Of a stretch of 64,000 nucleotides of DNA, positions 52,757-63,717 are shown in pieces. The notes beneath the pieces are model-generated. The model was not told the origin of the DNA, ran no database searches, and was given only the letters and a program-made list of their open reading frames with translations. The DNA comes from Phycisphaerae bacterium. GTDB lineage: Bacteria > Planctomycetota > Phycisphaerae > Phycisphaerales > SM1A02. The translations under genes were made by a program, and so were the position numbers. Positions within the stretch are counted from its first letter, which is position 1, and each line of letters begins with the position of its first letter. The stretch covers positions 1-64,000 of the forward strand of contig PBAX01000023.1 in the NCBI GenBank assembly GCA_002716385.1, written 5' to 3'.

Positions 52757-52868
52757 GCCCGGCTCGGCCCATCGGGGCCTGTTTCGCACAATTTGCGCCG
52801 ATAGACCACTTCTCACGGGAGCCCATTGGCCGGGCACCGAATCGAAGAGGTGGGAGGCAGGAGGTTCC

Positions 52869-53294
52869 ATGGCCAAGCAGATCGAAAAATCATTCAAAAT
52901 CGTAGCCCCGGGAGGGAAGGCCACGCCAGCCCCCCCACTGGGCCCTGCTCTGGGTGCCAATGGCATCAACCCAGGCCAGTTCATTCAGGCATTCAATGAT
53001 CGAACCAAGGACCTCAACGGCAAAGTCGTTGGTTGCGTCGTCACGCTCTACAAGGATCGATCCTTTGACTTCATCATCAAGTCCTCGCCGGCTTCTGCCC
53101 TCCTGAAGGAGGCCGCAGGGGTCGAGAAGGGATCTGGCGTCCCTCAGGCCGAGAAGGTCGGCAAGGTCACTCGTGACCAGGTCCGGGCGATCGCCGAGGA
53201 AAAGATGGAAGACCTCAATGCAGGCACCGTGGAATCCGCGATGCGACTCATCGAAGGCACGGCCCGATCCATGGGCATCGTGGTGGAGGGCTGA
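52869..53294 (+). CDS. rplK: 50S ribosomal protein L11
   Basis: The 141-residue protein matches L11, with the [17 protein letters not shown] motif near residue 20 and the C-terminal rRNA-binding region ([19 protein letters not shown]). L11 lies at the GTPase centre with L10-L12. The start is ATG at 52869, where GGCAGGAGG stands in front; a longer frame to 52740 is rejected. First gene of the plus-strand operon rplKAJL-rpoBC, here lacking secE-nusG in front. Confidence 0.97.
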   Translation: MAKQIEKSFKIVAPGGKATPAPPLGPALGANGINPGQFIQAFNDRTKDLNGKVVGCVVTLYKDRSFDFIIKSSPASALLKEAAGVEKGSGVPQAEKVGKVTRDQVRAIAEEKMEDLNAGTVESAMRLIEGTARSMGIVVEG

Positions 53295-53297
53295 TCA

Positions 53298-54053
53298 ATG
53301 ACTACAGAAAGTACCCCCACAGCCGCTACTGAAAGCACCTATCCAGCAAGGCTGCATCGACGCCGCAGGAAGCAGGCCTCGAAGAGGCGTGCCGCCAATC
53401 ACGCGATGAGCGCTGAGGCCAAGCAACCCAAGCCGATCAAGGACGCCGTGGCCGCACTTAAGTCCTTTAAGCAAACCAAGTTCGATCAGACTGTCGAGTG
53501 CTGTGTCCACCTGGGCATCGACCCTCGTCAGGCAGATCAGCAGCTTCGCGGCGCCCTGACCATGCCTCACGGTATCGGCAAGGCTGCCCGGGTCGTCTGC
53601 TTCTGCAGTGATGACAAGGTCGAGGCCATGAAAGCCGCCGGCGCCGTTGAGGCTGGAAGCGATGATCTGGCCAAGAAGATCACCGAAGGTTGGTTCGATT
53701 TCGATGTCGCCATCGCTTCGCCCGACATGATGCGGGTGGTTGGCACACTGGGTCGAGTACTGGGTCCCAAGGGGCTCATGCCTTCCCCCAAGGCTGGCAC
53801 GGTGACACCGGACGCTGAAACCGCTGTCGCGGAATTCGCTGCTGGCAAGGCCGAATATCGAAATGACGATGGTGGAAACATCCATGCGATCATCGGGAAG
53901 ATGAGCTTCTCCGAAGAGAACCTGGTCGACAACCTCCAGCACTTCATGGACACCATCGACAAGATTCGCCCCGCATCGACCAAGGGCACCTACATCAAGA
54001 AATGCGTGATCTCGGGCACCATGACCCCCGGGGTGGAGGTGGCAGTCTCATGA
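53298..54053 (+). CDS. rplA: 50S ribosomal protein L1
   Basis: The 251-residue protein carries the L1 signature (DQTVECCVHLGIDPRQADQQLRGAL; LPKGLMPSPKAGTV-like LGPKGLMPSPK). The N-terminus adds about 45 residues, including a basic patch (LHRRRRKQASKRRAANHA), not found in most bacterial L1. L1 forms the L1 stalk and can repress its own operon in other bacteria by binding leader mRNA. It starts three bases after rplK and overlaps rplJ by four. Confidence 0.96.
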   Translation: MTTESTPTAATESTYPARLHRRRRKQASKRRAANHAMSAEAKQPKPIKDAVAALKSFKQTKFDQTVECCVHLGIDPRQADQQLRGALTMPHGIGKAARVVCFCSDDKVEAMKAAGAVEAGSDDLAKKITEGWFDFDVAIASPDMMRVVGTLGRVLGPKGLMPSPKAGTVTPDAETAVAEFAAGKAEYRNDDGGNIHAIIGKMSFSEENLVDNLQHFMDTIDKIRPASTKGTYIKKCVISGTMTPGVEVAVS

Positions 54054-54595
54054 GTCGCCCAATGAAGCAAATGATTGTTCAGGAGTATCAGCGTCGTTTC
54101 GATGGCGTCTCCGATGCCCTCCTGATTGACATCCGAGGCATTCCCGCCAACGACAACAACGAGTTGAGGCTGGGTCTGCTGAAGAAGGACATCCGCATCA
54201 CGGTCATTCGCAACACGCTTGCGAAGGACGCCTTCAAGGATTCAAGCCTCGAAGGCCTTGAAGAAGGCCTTACAGGCCCTTCAGCCCTGTGTTACGGCGG
54301 TGAATCCGTCGTCGATGTCGCTCGTGAACTGGTTGATTGGGCCAAGAAGATCAAGGATCTTGATCTGAAGGGCGCCATTCTTGATGGCCAGTATTTCGAC
54401 GGTGAAGCAGGTGTCAAGGAACTGAGCAAGTTCCCGACCCGCGAAGAAGCCCAGGCCACGGCCGTCCAGCTCATCCTGAGCCCCGGTCGAAATCTGGTCG
54501 CCGCCGTCAAGAGCCCCGGATCCAAACTCCTGGGCATCGTCAAGGAAATTCAGGAACGCCTGGAAGCCGGCAAGACCATCGAGAAGGTCGGCTGA
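54050..54595 (+). CDS. rplJ: 50S ribosomal protein L10
   Basis: The 181-residue protein matches L10 (P0), with the rRNA-binding part at the N-terminus (KQMIVQEYQRRF, ADNTLAKDAFK-like NTLAKDAFKD) and the C-terminal helix that carries L12 dimers. The ATG overlaps the rplA stop (ATGA), with GGAGGT about ten bases upstream; the longer frame is rejected. It precedes rplL by 108 bases. Normal length. Confidence 0.96.
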   Translation: MSRPMKQMIVQEYQRRFDGVSDALLIDIRGIPANDNNELRLGLLKKDIRITVIRNTLAKDAFKDSSLEGLEEGLTGPSALCYGGESVVDVARELVDWAKKIKDLDLKGAILDGQYFDGEAGVKELSKFPTREEAQATAVQLILSPGRNLVAAVKSPGSKLLGIVKEIQERLEAGKTIEKVG

Positions 54596-54703
54596 TTCGA
54601 AGTACCCCATTGGACTACCGCAGACCACTGGCCCTTATGGGTTAAAAGCCGTGCGACGGCTCCTCTGGACTGCATGTCAGATAGCAAGAGACGAGAGTGA
54701 ACC

Positions 54704-55123
54704 ATGTCAGAAGAAGCAGTAGCAGAAAGCAAGACTTTCGAAGCGAAGATCTCCAAGCTCGGTGACGAGATGGCCGGCCTTACCCTCAAGGAAGCCGTTG
54801 ACCTCGCCGACTACATGAAAGAGACCTACGACATCGAGCCCGCAGCTGGTGGCGCCGTAATGGTTGCTGGTGGTGGCGGCGGTGGTGGCGACGAGGGTGG
54901 TGGCGAAGAGAAGACCGAATTCGACGTCGTTCTGGCATCCGCCGGCGACAAGAAGATCGCGGTCATCAAGGTCGTCCGCGAGGCCACCGGTCTCGGCCTG
55001 AAGGAAGCCAAGGAAATCGTCGACAACGCCCCGAAGGCCATCAAGGAGAAGGCCTCAAAGGAAGAAGCCGACGATCTCAAGGCCAAGCTGGAAGAAGCCG
55101 GCGGCACCGTCGAGATCAAGTAG
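54704..55123 (+). CDS. rplL: 50S ribosomal protein L7/L12
   Basis: The 139-residue protein has the dimer-forming N-terminal helices, a hinge (residues about 47-68) and the C-terminal domain with [17 protein letters not shown]. The hinge is very Gly-rich ([16 protein letters not shown]) instead of the usual Ala/Pro-rich linker, which would make it more flexible. It binds elongation factors. In the rplJ-rplL gap a short hairpin (AGCCGT/ACGGCT) occurs. A long two-part hairpin after the gene separates it from rpoB. Confidence 0.97.
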   Translation: MSEEAVAESKTFEAKISKLGDEMAGLTLKEAVDLADYMKETYDIEPAAGGAVMVAGGGGGGGDEGGGEEKTEFDVVLASAGDKKIAVIKVVREATGLGLKEAKEIVDNAPKAIKEKASKEEADDLKAKLEEAGGTVEIK

Positions 55124-55135
55124 GAATCAACGATC

Positions 55136-55201
55136 GGGCAATCGGCGGTCGACCCGGGAACTCATCCATGAGTTTTCCACAGGGAAGCCCGCCGATTGCC
55201 C
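55136..55201 (+). promoter_or_regulatory. Nested hairpin between rplL and rpoB (attenuator or RNA-processing site)
   Basis: GGGCAATCGGCGG (55136-55148) pairs perfectly over 13 bp with CCGCCGATTGCCC (55189-55201). Inside is a second 7-bp hairpin AACTCAT/ATGAGTT (55159-55174). Thirteen bases after the rplL stop, it would form the 3' end of rplL mRNA or an RNase III-type site as at the E. coli rplL-rpoB junction. A U-rich but broken stretch follows, so termination is likely partial. Confidence 0.75.
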
Positions 55202-55405
55202 CGTTATTCCCCGATTTGTTAGTTGTTTGTTCGGTTATTCCGTCGATGCGGCATTGTTTTTGCTCACCCCACTTGAAGGGCCGGCAAAGGCTGATTAGAC
55301 TTCGTGGCTCGGCGGCGTAACCGTAACATCTTGATTTGTCTCTCCGAACTCACCCGGATGCTTTAGGTCCTGGCCAAGTACCAATGCAACCATTGAGGTA
55401 AGCGA

Positions 55406-58400
55406 ATGAGCTCGAGGAATATCCGCGACTTCTCTAAGCGCGGCGACGCGATACCCGTACCGGAATTGACGCAGGTCCAGCAGGATGCGTACAGCCGGTT
55501 TATTCAGCTCGATAAACCACGCGAGGAGCGCGATCCCAACATAGGGCTCGAAAGTCTTCTTCGCGAGGTGTTCCCCATTGAGTCGTACGACGGCACGATG
55601 AAACTGGAATACCTCTACTACGACCTCGACAAGGCTCGGTACACGACTACCGAATGCAAGCAGTTGAGGCTGACCTACGGCATGCCCTTCCGGGTCGCCG
55701 TGAGGCTCATACGCGAAGGCGTGTCGGAGATGGCCGAGGAGGAGATCTACCTCGGCGAGATCCCGATCATGCTCGGTGGTGGTGAGTTCATCGTCAATGG
55801 TGCTGAACGAGTCATCGTCAGCCAGTTGCACCGCTCCCCCGGCGTCGACTTCGGCATCGCCGCCGACATGGGCGACCGTCCGCTTCACAGCGCACGCGTC
55901 ATTCCGGAACGCGGCTCCTGGATCGAGCTCGAGGTGACCAAGAAGGACGTGCTGGCGATGCGAATCGACCAGTCGCCAAAGATCGCCGCAACCGTGTTCA
56001 TGCGGGCCCTCGAGGAGACCTTCAGCTCCACCGAGAAGATTCTCGAACTCTTCCACGACGTGGTCGATGTGAAGGTTGAGAACCTCACACCCGAGCACTA
56101 CTCGGCCGAACAGGTCGTCAATGAGGAAGGCGAGGAGATCTGCCGCATCGGGGCCCCCATCGGGGACGCCATCGATGCCATCCAGTCCTCCTCCATCAAG
56201 AAACTCCGCGTCGTTCAGGATCCGGGCGATCCGCTCATCCTCAACACGCTGGCCATGGAACGCCTCGACTTCGATGCCAACTCCACCGAGCACGAAGCCG
56301 CCCTGCTTCGCATCTATGGACGACTGCGTCCGGGCAACCCGCCACAGATCGACAAGGCCAAGGCGCTCTTCAAGGAGAAGTTCTTCGACGAGAACCGCTA
56401 TCGACTCGGCAAGGTCGGCCGCTTCCGCATCAACCGCAAGTTCGACATGGATGTTCCGGAGGATGTGATGCACATCCGCGCCGAGGACTTCCTCGCCGTC
56501 ATTCGATACATGCTCGATCTGCGAGCGAAGCGAAACAAGGCTCACATTGATGACATCGATCACCTGGGCAACCGTCGACTTCGAACACTTGACGAGCTGG
56601 CCGTCGAGGAAATGCGAAAGGGCTTCCTGAAGCTCCGTCGCACCGTCCAGGAACGCATGAGCGTCAAGGACCCCAGCGAACTCAGCAAGATCGCCGACCT
56701 GGTGAACTCCAAGTCCATCAGCAGCGCGATCGACTTCTTCTTCGGACGAAGTGAACTCTCGCAGGTCGTCGACCAGACGAATCCCCTGTCGATGCTCGTC
56801 CATGAACGACGACTTTCCGCACTTGGCCCCGGTGGCCTCAACCGCAAGCGAGCGGGCTTCGAGGTACGCGATGTCCACATCTCGCACTACGGACGAATCT
56901 GCCCGATTGAAACGCCCGAAGGCACCAACATCGGCCTGATCGCGTCGCTAGGCATCTACGCCAAGATCGACGAGTACGGCTTCATCCTGACGCCATACCA
57001 GAAGGTCACCAAGGGCAAGGTCACTGGTGACATCGAACTGCTTCGAGCCGATCAGGAGATGACCTCCGTACTGGCGACCACCGATGTTCTCAATGAGAAG
57101 GGCAGCATCTCGGACCCACAGGTCCTCGCCCGTCTCAATGGCGACCTCAGCATGGTCTCGGCCAACGAAGTCGAGTACATCGACATCTCACCGAAGCAGA
57201 TCGTGGGTGTCTCGGCAGCCATGATCCCCTTCCTCGAGCATGACGATGCCAACCGTGCGTTGATGGGCTCGAACATGCAGAGACAGGCTGTCCCGCTGCT
57301 TCAGGCCGATCCACCTCTGGTGGCCACCGGCATGGAACGCGTCGCCGGCGAATTCTCGGGCATGATCATCAAGGCCCGTCGTGGCGGCGAAGTCACCTAC
57401 GTCGACTCGGAGCGGGTGATCATCGACAACGCCGACGAGTACCTGCTCGAATCGCATCGCCAGCTCAACGAGCGAACTTGCCAGAAGCACAGTCCGATTG
57501 TCTCTCTCGGCCAGAAGGTCGAGGCCGGTCAGATCCTCGCGGACGGCTCCTCTACGAAGGACGGCGAACTGGCCATCGGCAAGAATGCCCTGGTCGCATT
57601 CAACACCTTCGACGGCTACAACTTCGAGGATGCCATCGTCATCTCGGAGCGGCTGGTAAAGGACGATGTCCTGACATCCGTCCACATCGAGTCCTTCGAT
57701 GTGGAAGTGCGTGACACCAAGCTCGGCCGTGAGGAATTCACCGATGACATTCCAAACGTCTCCGAGAAGCAGCTGAAGAACCTCAACGACACCGGGATCA
57801 TCCGCGAAGGCGCCCGGGTCGGACCTGGCGACATCCTTGTCGGCAAGGTCAGCCCCAAGAGCAAGTCGGAACTGACTCCCGAAGAGAAGCTTCTCCATGC
57901 GATCTTCGGTCGTGCCGGCGAAGACGTGAAGAACGACTCGCTTGATGTCCCCGCTGGTAGCAGCGGAATCGTCATCAACACCCGTCACTTCAGTCGTCGC
58001 ATGCACCTGAACGACGAGCAGAAGGCGAAGCTCAAGGAGGAGATGGCCCTCTACGAAGAGGAAATGAACGACAAGGCCATCGAACTGTTCAAGCAGATGA
58101 TCGATCGAATGAACGAGACTCTCGGGGCGGAAATGGTCGACCCGGCCACCCGTCAGAAGGTCGGCGTCTCGGACATTCCAGAGGTTGTCCTCGAGCAGAT
58201 CGAGAACTTCGATGAGAAATGGGTGAAGGGTTCCAAGGATGCCAAGGCAGCCGCCATGACCACCTACTCCCAGTTCTGGCCTCGAATCAAGGCCATCGAG
58301 GAAGAGAAGGATCGTGTTCTCGCCCACAAGAAGCGTGGCGATGAGCTCCAGAGCGGTGTCCTTGAAATGGTCAAGGTCTACCTTGCCAACCGTCGCCAGA

Positions 58401-59191
58401 TCGCGGTCGGTGACAAGATGGCCGGTCGCCACGGAAACAAGGGTGTCGTCGCTCGAATCGTTCCCGAAGAGGACATGCCGTTCCTCGAGGACGGAACCCC
58501 CGTCGACATCCTCCTGAATCCTCTGGGTGTTCCATCGCGAATGAATGTCGGTCAGCTCCTCGAGCTGCACCTCGGATGGGCGGCACAGGTCCTGGGCTTC
58601 CAGGGTGTGACCCCCGCCTTCGATGGTGCCACCGAAGCCGAAGTCCTCGGTGCCATCGACGAAGCCAACAAGCATGTCGAGGATCGCATCGCCAGATTCG
58701 AGGAAACCGGCCAGGACCCGGGTGGTTCACGAGAACTGCTTGCCAAGCTCCCATTCGGCGGCAAGGCGCAGTTGTATGACGGACGTACCGGCGAAGCCTT
58801 CCACCAGCCCACATCGGTGGGATACATGTACATGCTGAAACTGCATCACCTGGTGGATGACAAGATTCACGCACGTGCCACAGGCCCCTACAGCCTCATC
58901 ACGCAGCAGCCACTGGGCGGCAAGGCCCGCACCGGTGGACAGCGATTCGGCGAAATGGAAGTCTGGGCCCTCGAGGGCTACGGCGCCGCCTACGTTCTTC
59001 AGGAACTCCTCACCGTCAAGAGTGACGATGTGGAGGGACGCACGAAGATTTACGACTCCATGGTCAAGGGCACGAACACGCTTGAGGCCGGCATGCCTGT
59101 CGTCTTCGACGTCCTGTGTCACGAGATCCGTGGACTCGGCATGAACATTGACTTGGAAAAGCAGCAGACTGAAGGCAGCAGCCTGCTCTGA
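55406..59191 (+). CDS. rpoB: DNA-directed RNA polymerase subunit beta
   Basis: The 1261-residue protein is a full beta subunit. The rifampicin region (about residues 447-475, [30 protein letters not shown]) shows the wild-type residues at the usual resistance sites (Asp, His, Ser), so the organism should be rifampicin-sensitive. Other marks: [19 protein letters not shown] and [16 protein letters not shown] near 1010-1025. GAGGTAA stands in front of the ATG. A 280-base gap separates it from rplL. It ends 17 bases before rpoC. Confidence 0.98.
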   Translation: MSSRNIRDFSKRGDAIPVPELTQVQQDAYSRFIQLDKPREERDPNIGLESLLREVFPIESYDGTMKLEYLYYDLDKARYTTTECKQLRLTYGMPFRVAVRLIREGVSEMAEEEIYLGEIPIMLGGGEFIVNGAERVIVSQLHRSPGVDFGIAADMGDRPLHSARVIPERGSWIELEVTKKDVLAMRIDQSPKIAATVFMRALEETFSSTEKILELFHDVVDVKVENLTPEHYSAEQVVNEEGEEICRIGAPIGDAIDAIQSSSIKKLRVVQDPGDPLILNTLAMERLDFDANSTEHEAALLRIYGRLRPGNPPQIDKAKALFKEKFFDENRYRLGKVGRFRINRKFDMDVPEDVMHIRAEDFLAVIRYMLDLRAKRNKAHIDDIDHLGNRRLRTLDELAVEEMRKGFLKLRRTVQERMSVKDPSELSKIADLVNSKSISSAIDFFFGRSELSQVVDQTNPLSMLVHERRLSALGPGGLNRKRAGFEVRDVHISHYGRICPIETPEGTNIGLIASLGIYAKIDEYGFILTPYQKVTKGKVTGDIELLRADQEMTSVLATTDVLNEKGSISDPQVLARLNGDLSMVSANEVEYIDISPKQIVGVSAAMIPFLEHDDANRALMGSNMQRQAVPLLQADPPLVATGMERVAGEFSGMIIKARRGGEVTYVDSERVIIDNADEYLLESHRQLNERTCQKHSPIVSLGQKVEAGQILADGSSTKDGELAIGKNALVAFNTFDGYNFEDAIVISERLVKDDVLTSVHIESFDVEVRDTKLGREEFTDDIPNVSEKQLKNLNDTGIIREGARVGPGDILVGKVSPKSKSELTPEEKLLHAIFGRAGEDVKNDSLDVPAGSSGIVINTRHFSRRMHLNDEQKAKLKEEMALYEEEMNDKAIELFKQMIDRMNETLGAEMVDPATRQKVGVSDIPEVVLEQIENFDEKWVKGSKDAKAAAMTTYSQFWPRIKAIEEEKDRVLAHKKRGDELQSGVLEMVKVYLANRRQIAVGDKMAGRHGNKGVVARIVPEEDMPFLEDGTPVDILLNPLGVPSRMNVGQLLELHLGWAAQVLGFQGVTPAFDGATEAEVLGAIDEANKHVEDRIARFEETGQDPGGSRELLAKLPFGGKAQLYDGRTGEAFHQPTSVGYMYMLKLHHLVDDKIHARATGPYSLITQQPLGGKARTGGQRFGEMEVWALEGYGAAYVLQELLTVKSDDVEGRTKIYDSMVKGTNTLEAGMPVVFDVLCHEIRGLGMNIDLEKQQTEGSSLL

Positions 59192-59208
59192 TTTCCGGAG
59201 GCCCCCCA

Positions 59209-62200
59209 GTGGACCAGCGCAGCGGTACAAGCGGACTTTTTCAGCGAACACCTGACACCAACGAAGGTGTCTTCGATCGCGTCAACGACTTCGCCTCGGT
59301 GAGAATCACTCTGGCCAGCCCCAACGACATCAGAAGTTGGAGTTTCGGCGAAGTAAAGAAACCCGAGACCATCAACTACCGGACCTATCGTCCGGAGAAG
59401 GATGGCCTCTTCTGCGAACGCATCTTCGGTCCTGAACGGGACTACGAGTGCGGTTGCGGCAAGTACAAGGGAACCAAGTACAAGGGCATCATCTGTGATC
59501 GCTGCGGCGTGAAGGTGACCCATTCCCGCGTTCGACGCAAGCGAATGGGCCACATCAACCTCGCGGCTCCAGTCGTGCACATCTGGTTCTTCAAGGCGCT
59601 TCCAAGCCGCCTTGGCACGTTGCTCCAGATGAAGACGGCCGATCTCGAGAAGGTCATCTACTTCCAGGACTACGTCGTCATCGATCCGGGTGACACCGAA
59701 CTGGAAATGCAGCAGGTCATGGACGAGGACGAGTATCGTGTCGCGGTCCAGACCCATGGCTACGGTTCATTCAAGGCGCTCATGGGTGCCGACGCGGTCA
59801 CGGAACTCCTTTCCCGCATCGACCTGTTCGCAGTCGCTGCCGAGATCCGCGACGAACTCACGAAGACCCGCTCCAAGCAACGCATCAAGGATCTGGCCAA
59901 GCGCCTCAAGCTCGTCGAACAGCTCCGACTCAGTGGCAATGATCCCGCCTGGATGATCCTCGACGTCGTCCCGGTCATCCCACCGGATCTTCGTCCCCTG
60001 GTCCTGCTCGAGTCCGGCAACTTCGCGACGTCCGACCTGAACGATCTCTATCGAAGAATCATCAACCGGAACAACCGTCTCAAGAAGCTGATGGATCTCA
60101 ACGCACCCGAGGTCATCATCCGCAACGAGAAGCGAATGCTTCAGCAGGCCGTCGATGCACTCTTCGACAACGGTCGCTGTCGACGTCCGGTCCTCGGTTC
60201 CAGCAACCGACCACTCAAGTCGCTCACAGACATGATCAAGGGCAAGCAGGGCCGCTTCCGCGAGAACCTGCTGGGCAAGCGAGTCGACTACTCGGCTCGT
60301 TCGGTCATCGTCGTCGGACCCGAACTCAAGCTCCACCAGTGCGGGCTTCCCAAGAAGATCGCACTTGAGCTCTATCAGCCGTTCATCATCCGCAAGCTCA
60401 AGGAACATGGACTCGCGGACACGATCAAGTCGGCCAAGCGGATGCTTGAACGACGGGATCCCGAGGTGTGGGATGTGCTGGAACAGGTCATCTACCAGCA
60501 CCCTGTGCTGCTGAACCGTGCGCCGACCCTTCACCGCATGGGTATCCAGGCATTCGAGCCGGTACTCGTCGAAGGCAACGCCATCACGCTCCATCCACTG
60601 GTTTGCACGGGTTACAACGCCGACTTCGACGGTGATCAGATGGCCGTGCATCTGCCGCTGTCTCTTGAAGCGCAGGTCGAAGCGCATCTTCTGATGCTCT
60701 CGACGCACAACATCTTCTCGCCCGCCAACGGCAACCCGATCGTCTCGCCTTCGCAGGACATCATCATGGGTGTTTACTTCCTGACCTACATGAACGAGGA
60801 GGATGGCAAGGCAGATCACGAGCTCCGTGCCTTCCGAAACGCCTCCGAGGCCATCCTGGCACTCGATCACGGTCAGATCTCGCTGCATGAACGAATCGCC
60901 GTCAGGTTGAACAACTTCGACAAGGTCGTCACGTCGCAGGGGTCCACTCCTGTGGACATGCCGGAGAACCGTCGTCTCATCACGACCGTTGGTCGGCTTC
61001 GCCTCAGTTCGATCCTGCCCGAAGGGATGCCCTACTACAACTTCACGCTGGGCAAGAAGGGCTGCAGCCTCGTCATCGACGACACCTTCAAGTACTGCGG
61101 ACGTCCCGCGACCCTGTCGCTGCTGGACGATCTCAAGGAGATCGGCTTCAAGACGGCCACGTCATCCGGACTCTCCATCGCCATCACCGACCTCCGAATC
61201 CCCGCACGCAAGCAGGAACTGCTTGATGCGGCGCAGAAGAAGGTCGACGGTGTCGAGCGTGCGTTCGATGCCGGTGCCATCACCGAGCGAGAACGGCACA
61301 ACCAGCTGCTGGACATCTGGGCCCACTGCCGAGAGGAACTCACGAAGGAGCTCGTCTCGACGCTCAAGTCGGACCGCCGCGACCTCTCGAATCTGCATGA
61401 GATGAGCATCGACGATTCGAATGCAACCAAGTACCTCAATCCGGTCTACCTCATGTCCACCTCCGGCGCTCGTGGCAACGTCAGCCAGATGCAGCAGCTG
61501 GCGGGTATGCGTGGACTGATGGCCAAGCCGAGTGGCGAGATCATCGAAACACCGATTCGCGCCAACTTCCGCGAGGGCCTGAACGTTCTCGAGTACTTCT
61601 CCTCGACCCACGGTGCCCGAAAGGGACTGGCCGATACCGCCCTCAAGACGGCCGACTCCGGCTATCTGACAAGGAAGCTCTACGACGTCGCCCAGTCGGT
61701 CGTCGTGACCGAGCACGACTGCGGCACCAAGCGAGGCCTCGCCAAGCGTGCCATCTACAAGGGTGACGAAGTCGACGTACCACTGCGTGAGGTCATCCTT
61801 GGCCGCACCAGCCATCAGTCGATCATCAACCCGCTGACCGACGAGACCATCGTCGCGAAGAACCAGATGATCACCAGCGAGATCGCCGACAAGATCGAGA
61901 AGCTCGGCATCGATGCTGTCCATGTCAGAACACCACTGGCCTGCGAGACCGCCGATGGCGTCTGCCGCCTCTGCTACGGCATGGACATGTCCACCGGTAT
62001 GCCGGTCGAGGGCGGTCTGGCCGTGGGTACGATTGCAGCCCAGTCGATCGGTGAACCCGGTACCCAGCTGACCATGCGTACCTTCCACACCGGAGGTATC
62101 GCCTCCCGTGGACTGGTCGACACGACCTATAAGGCCACCCATGGCGGAACCATCGAACTCCGCGACTGCAATGAAGTCGAGGTTGACTTCGAAGGTGCCA

Positions 62201-63717
62201 ACCAGCTCATCGCACTGAAGCGAAATGGCGAAATCCTCATCAAGGATGCCAAGGGACGCGATCTCCAGAAGGAGAAGGTTCCATACGGCGGCATCATTCG
62301 CGTCAAGCCCGGCGAAAAGGTCCGCAAGGGGCAGTTGCTGGTTGCCTGGGACCCCCACCGAACACCGATTCTCGCCGAACAGTCCGGACGTGTCAGGTTC
62401 AAGGACATCGAGATCGGCAAGACGATCCGCGAGGAAACCGTCAAGGGTGACCGCAAGAAGGAACTGATCGTCATCGAACACACCGGCGAGATGCACCCGC
62501 AGATCCTGGTCGAAGATGCCGACGGCAAGATTCTCGACTTCCACCATCTGCCTGCCAAGGCACGCATTGAAGTCACGGAAGGTCAGGAGATTCTGCAGGG
62601 CCAGATGCTTGCCCGTCAGCCCAAGGATGTTGCCGGCTCCGCCGACATCGTCGGTGGTCTGCCGCGTGTAACCGAGATCTTCGAAGCACGTGTCCCCAAG
62701 GATCCAGCCATCATGTCGACCGTCTCGGGACGCGTCGAACTGCATGACGATCTCCGCAAGGGCAAGATGACGGTCCGCATCATTTCCGATTCAGGACATG
62801 AAACCGACCACCATATCCCGCAGAGCAAGCACCTTCTGGTCCATCGTGGAGACTGGGTTGATGCCGGCGATGCACTGACTGAAGGGCCTCTGGTTCCGCA
62901 GGAAATCCTCGACATCCAGGGCGAGGAAGCCGTGTTCACCTACATGCTGGACGAAGTCCAGAACGTGTACCGAGCTCAGGGTGTTCCGATCTCCGACAAG
63001 CACATCGAGGTCATCCTCGCCTGCATGCTCGGCAAGGTCATGGTCAAGAAGCCCGGAGACACCCCGATGCTTCCGGAGGAGGTCGTTGGACGACACACCT
63101 TCCGAAAATCCAATCAGGACATCGCCAAGAAGGTCCGTATCAGCGATCCAGGCGATACCAAGTTCGTCGAAGGCGATCTGGTGGAGAGGGATGCCGTCAA
63201 GGAGGCGAACGCGTTGGCAGAAGGCGAAGGAAAGGCCCCGGCCAAGAGCAAGAAGGCCCAGCCCGCCAATGGCCAGACCCTGCTTTTGGGCATCACGAAG
63301 GCATCCCTGCAGTCCGAGTCGTTCCTCTCGGGAGCCTCCTTCCAGGAAACCACGAAGGTCCTCACCGAAGCTTCCCTCAAGGGAGCCGTCGATGACCTGA
63401 AGGGACTCAAGGAAAATGTCCTTCTTGGCCATCTCATTCCAGCTGGCACCGGGTTCAAGACCTACACCCAGATGCGTGTCCAGAAACTCGGCGAGCCAGT
63501 TGCCCCTGAGAATGATCAGGAGACACTCACCGCTATGGCCAGTGAGGACGCAGAGGCTCGTGGAGCCGAGCGGCCACCGATGGTTGAAATTCCGGAATCA
63601 ACCAATCCCCTGTCTGAGATCATCGGTGAGCCCGCCTCAGAGGGCCTCAGCGAAGCAGCCATTCTCGAGGCACTCGAAGGTGCGGCACCAGCTGATCTGG
63701 ATCTGGACACACCTTGA
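59209..63717 (+). CDS. rpoC: DNA-directed RNA polymerase subunit beta'
   Basis: The 1502-residue protein contains the active-site motif NADFDGD (residues 470-476) that holds the catalytic magnesium, the N-terminal zinc site C81-G-C83 and C96-DR-C99, and the second zinc site in [16 protein letters not shown]. The start is GTG with GGAGG seven bases before. The C-terminus has an acidic Ala/Glu/Asp-rich tail (about 60 residues) beyond the usual end. Last gene of the operon in the window. Confidence 0.98.
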   Translation: MDQRSGTSGLFQRTPDTNEGVFDRVNDFASVRITLASPNDIRSWSFGEVKKPETINYRTYRPEKDGLFCERIFGPERDYECGCGKYKGTKYKGIICDRCGVKVTHSRVRRKRMGHINLAAPVVHIWFFKALPSRLGTLLQMKTADLEKVIYFQDYVVIDPGDTELEMQQVMDEDEYRVAVQTHGYGSFKALMGADAVTELLSRIDLFAVAAEIRDELTKTRSKQRIKDLAKRLKLVEQLRLSGNDPAWMILDVVPVIPPDLRPLVLLESGNFATSDLNDLYRRIINRNNRLKKLMDLNAPEVIIRNEKRMLQQAVDALFDNGRCRRPVLGSSNRPLKSLTDMIKGKQGRFRENLLGKRVDYSARSVIVVGPELKLHQCGLPKKIALELYQPFIIRKLKEHGLADTIKSAKRMLERRDPEVWDVLEQVIYQHPVLLNRAPTLHRMGIQAFEPVLVEGNAITLHPLVCTGYNADFDGDQMAVHLPLSLEAQVEAHLLMLSTHNIFSPANGNPIVSPSQDIIMGVYFLTYMNEEDGKADHELRAFRNASEAILALDHGQISLHERIAVRLNNFDKVVTSQGSTPVDMPENRRLITTVGRLRLSSILPEGMPYYNFTLGKKGCSLVIDDTFKYCGRPATLSLLDDLKEIGFKTATSSGLSIAITDLRIPARKQELLDAAQKKVDGVERAFDAGAITERERHNQLLDIWAHCREELTKELVSTLKSDRRDLSNLHEMSIDDSNATKYLNPVYLMSTSGARGNVSQMQQLAGMRGLMAKPSGEIIETPIRANFREGLNVLEYFSSTHGARKGLADTALKTADSGYLTRKLYDVAQSVVVTEHDCGTKRGLAKRAIYKGDEVDVPLREVILGRTSHQSIINPLTDETIVAKNQMITSEIADKIEKLGIDAVHVRTPLACETADGVCRLCYGMDMSTGMPVEGGLAVGTIAAQSIGEPGTQLTMRTFHTGGIASRGLVDTTYKATHGGTIELRDCNEVEVDFEGANQLIALKRNGEILIKDAKGRDLQKEKVPYGGIIRVKPGEKVRKGQLLVAWDPHRTPILAEQSGRVRFKDIEIGKTIREETVKGDRKKELIVIEHTGEMHPQILVEDADGKILDFHHLPAKARIEVTEGQEILQGQMLARQPKDVAGSADIVGGLPRVTEIFEARVPKDPAIMSTVSGRVELHDDLRKGKMTVRIISDSGHETDHHIPQSKHLLVHRGDWVDAGDALTEGPLVPQEILDIQGEEAVFTYMLDEVQNVYRAQGVPISDKHIEVILACMLGKVMVKKPGDTPMLPEEVVGRHTFRKSNQDIAKKVRISDPGDTKFVEGDLVERDAVKEANALAEGEGKAPAKSKKAQPANGQTLLLGITKASLQSESFLSGASFQETTKVLTEASLKGAVDDLKGLKENVLLGHLIPAGTGFKTYTQMRVQKLGEPVAPENDQETLTAMASEDAEARGAERPPMVEIPESTNPLSEIIGEPASEGLSEAAILEALEGAAPADLDLDTP

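Noticed and set aside
55295-56887. A 530-residue minus-strand open frame across rpoB, and similar long ones at 57188-58675, 59767-60888 and 61162-62745
   Set aside because: They lie exactly opposite rpoB and rpoC, whose strong codon bias creates long antisense frames. Their composition (Asp/Val/Leu/His-rich) mirrors the sense strand and no ribosome sites were noted.
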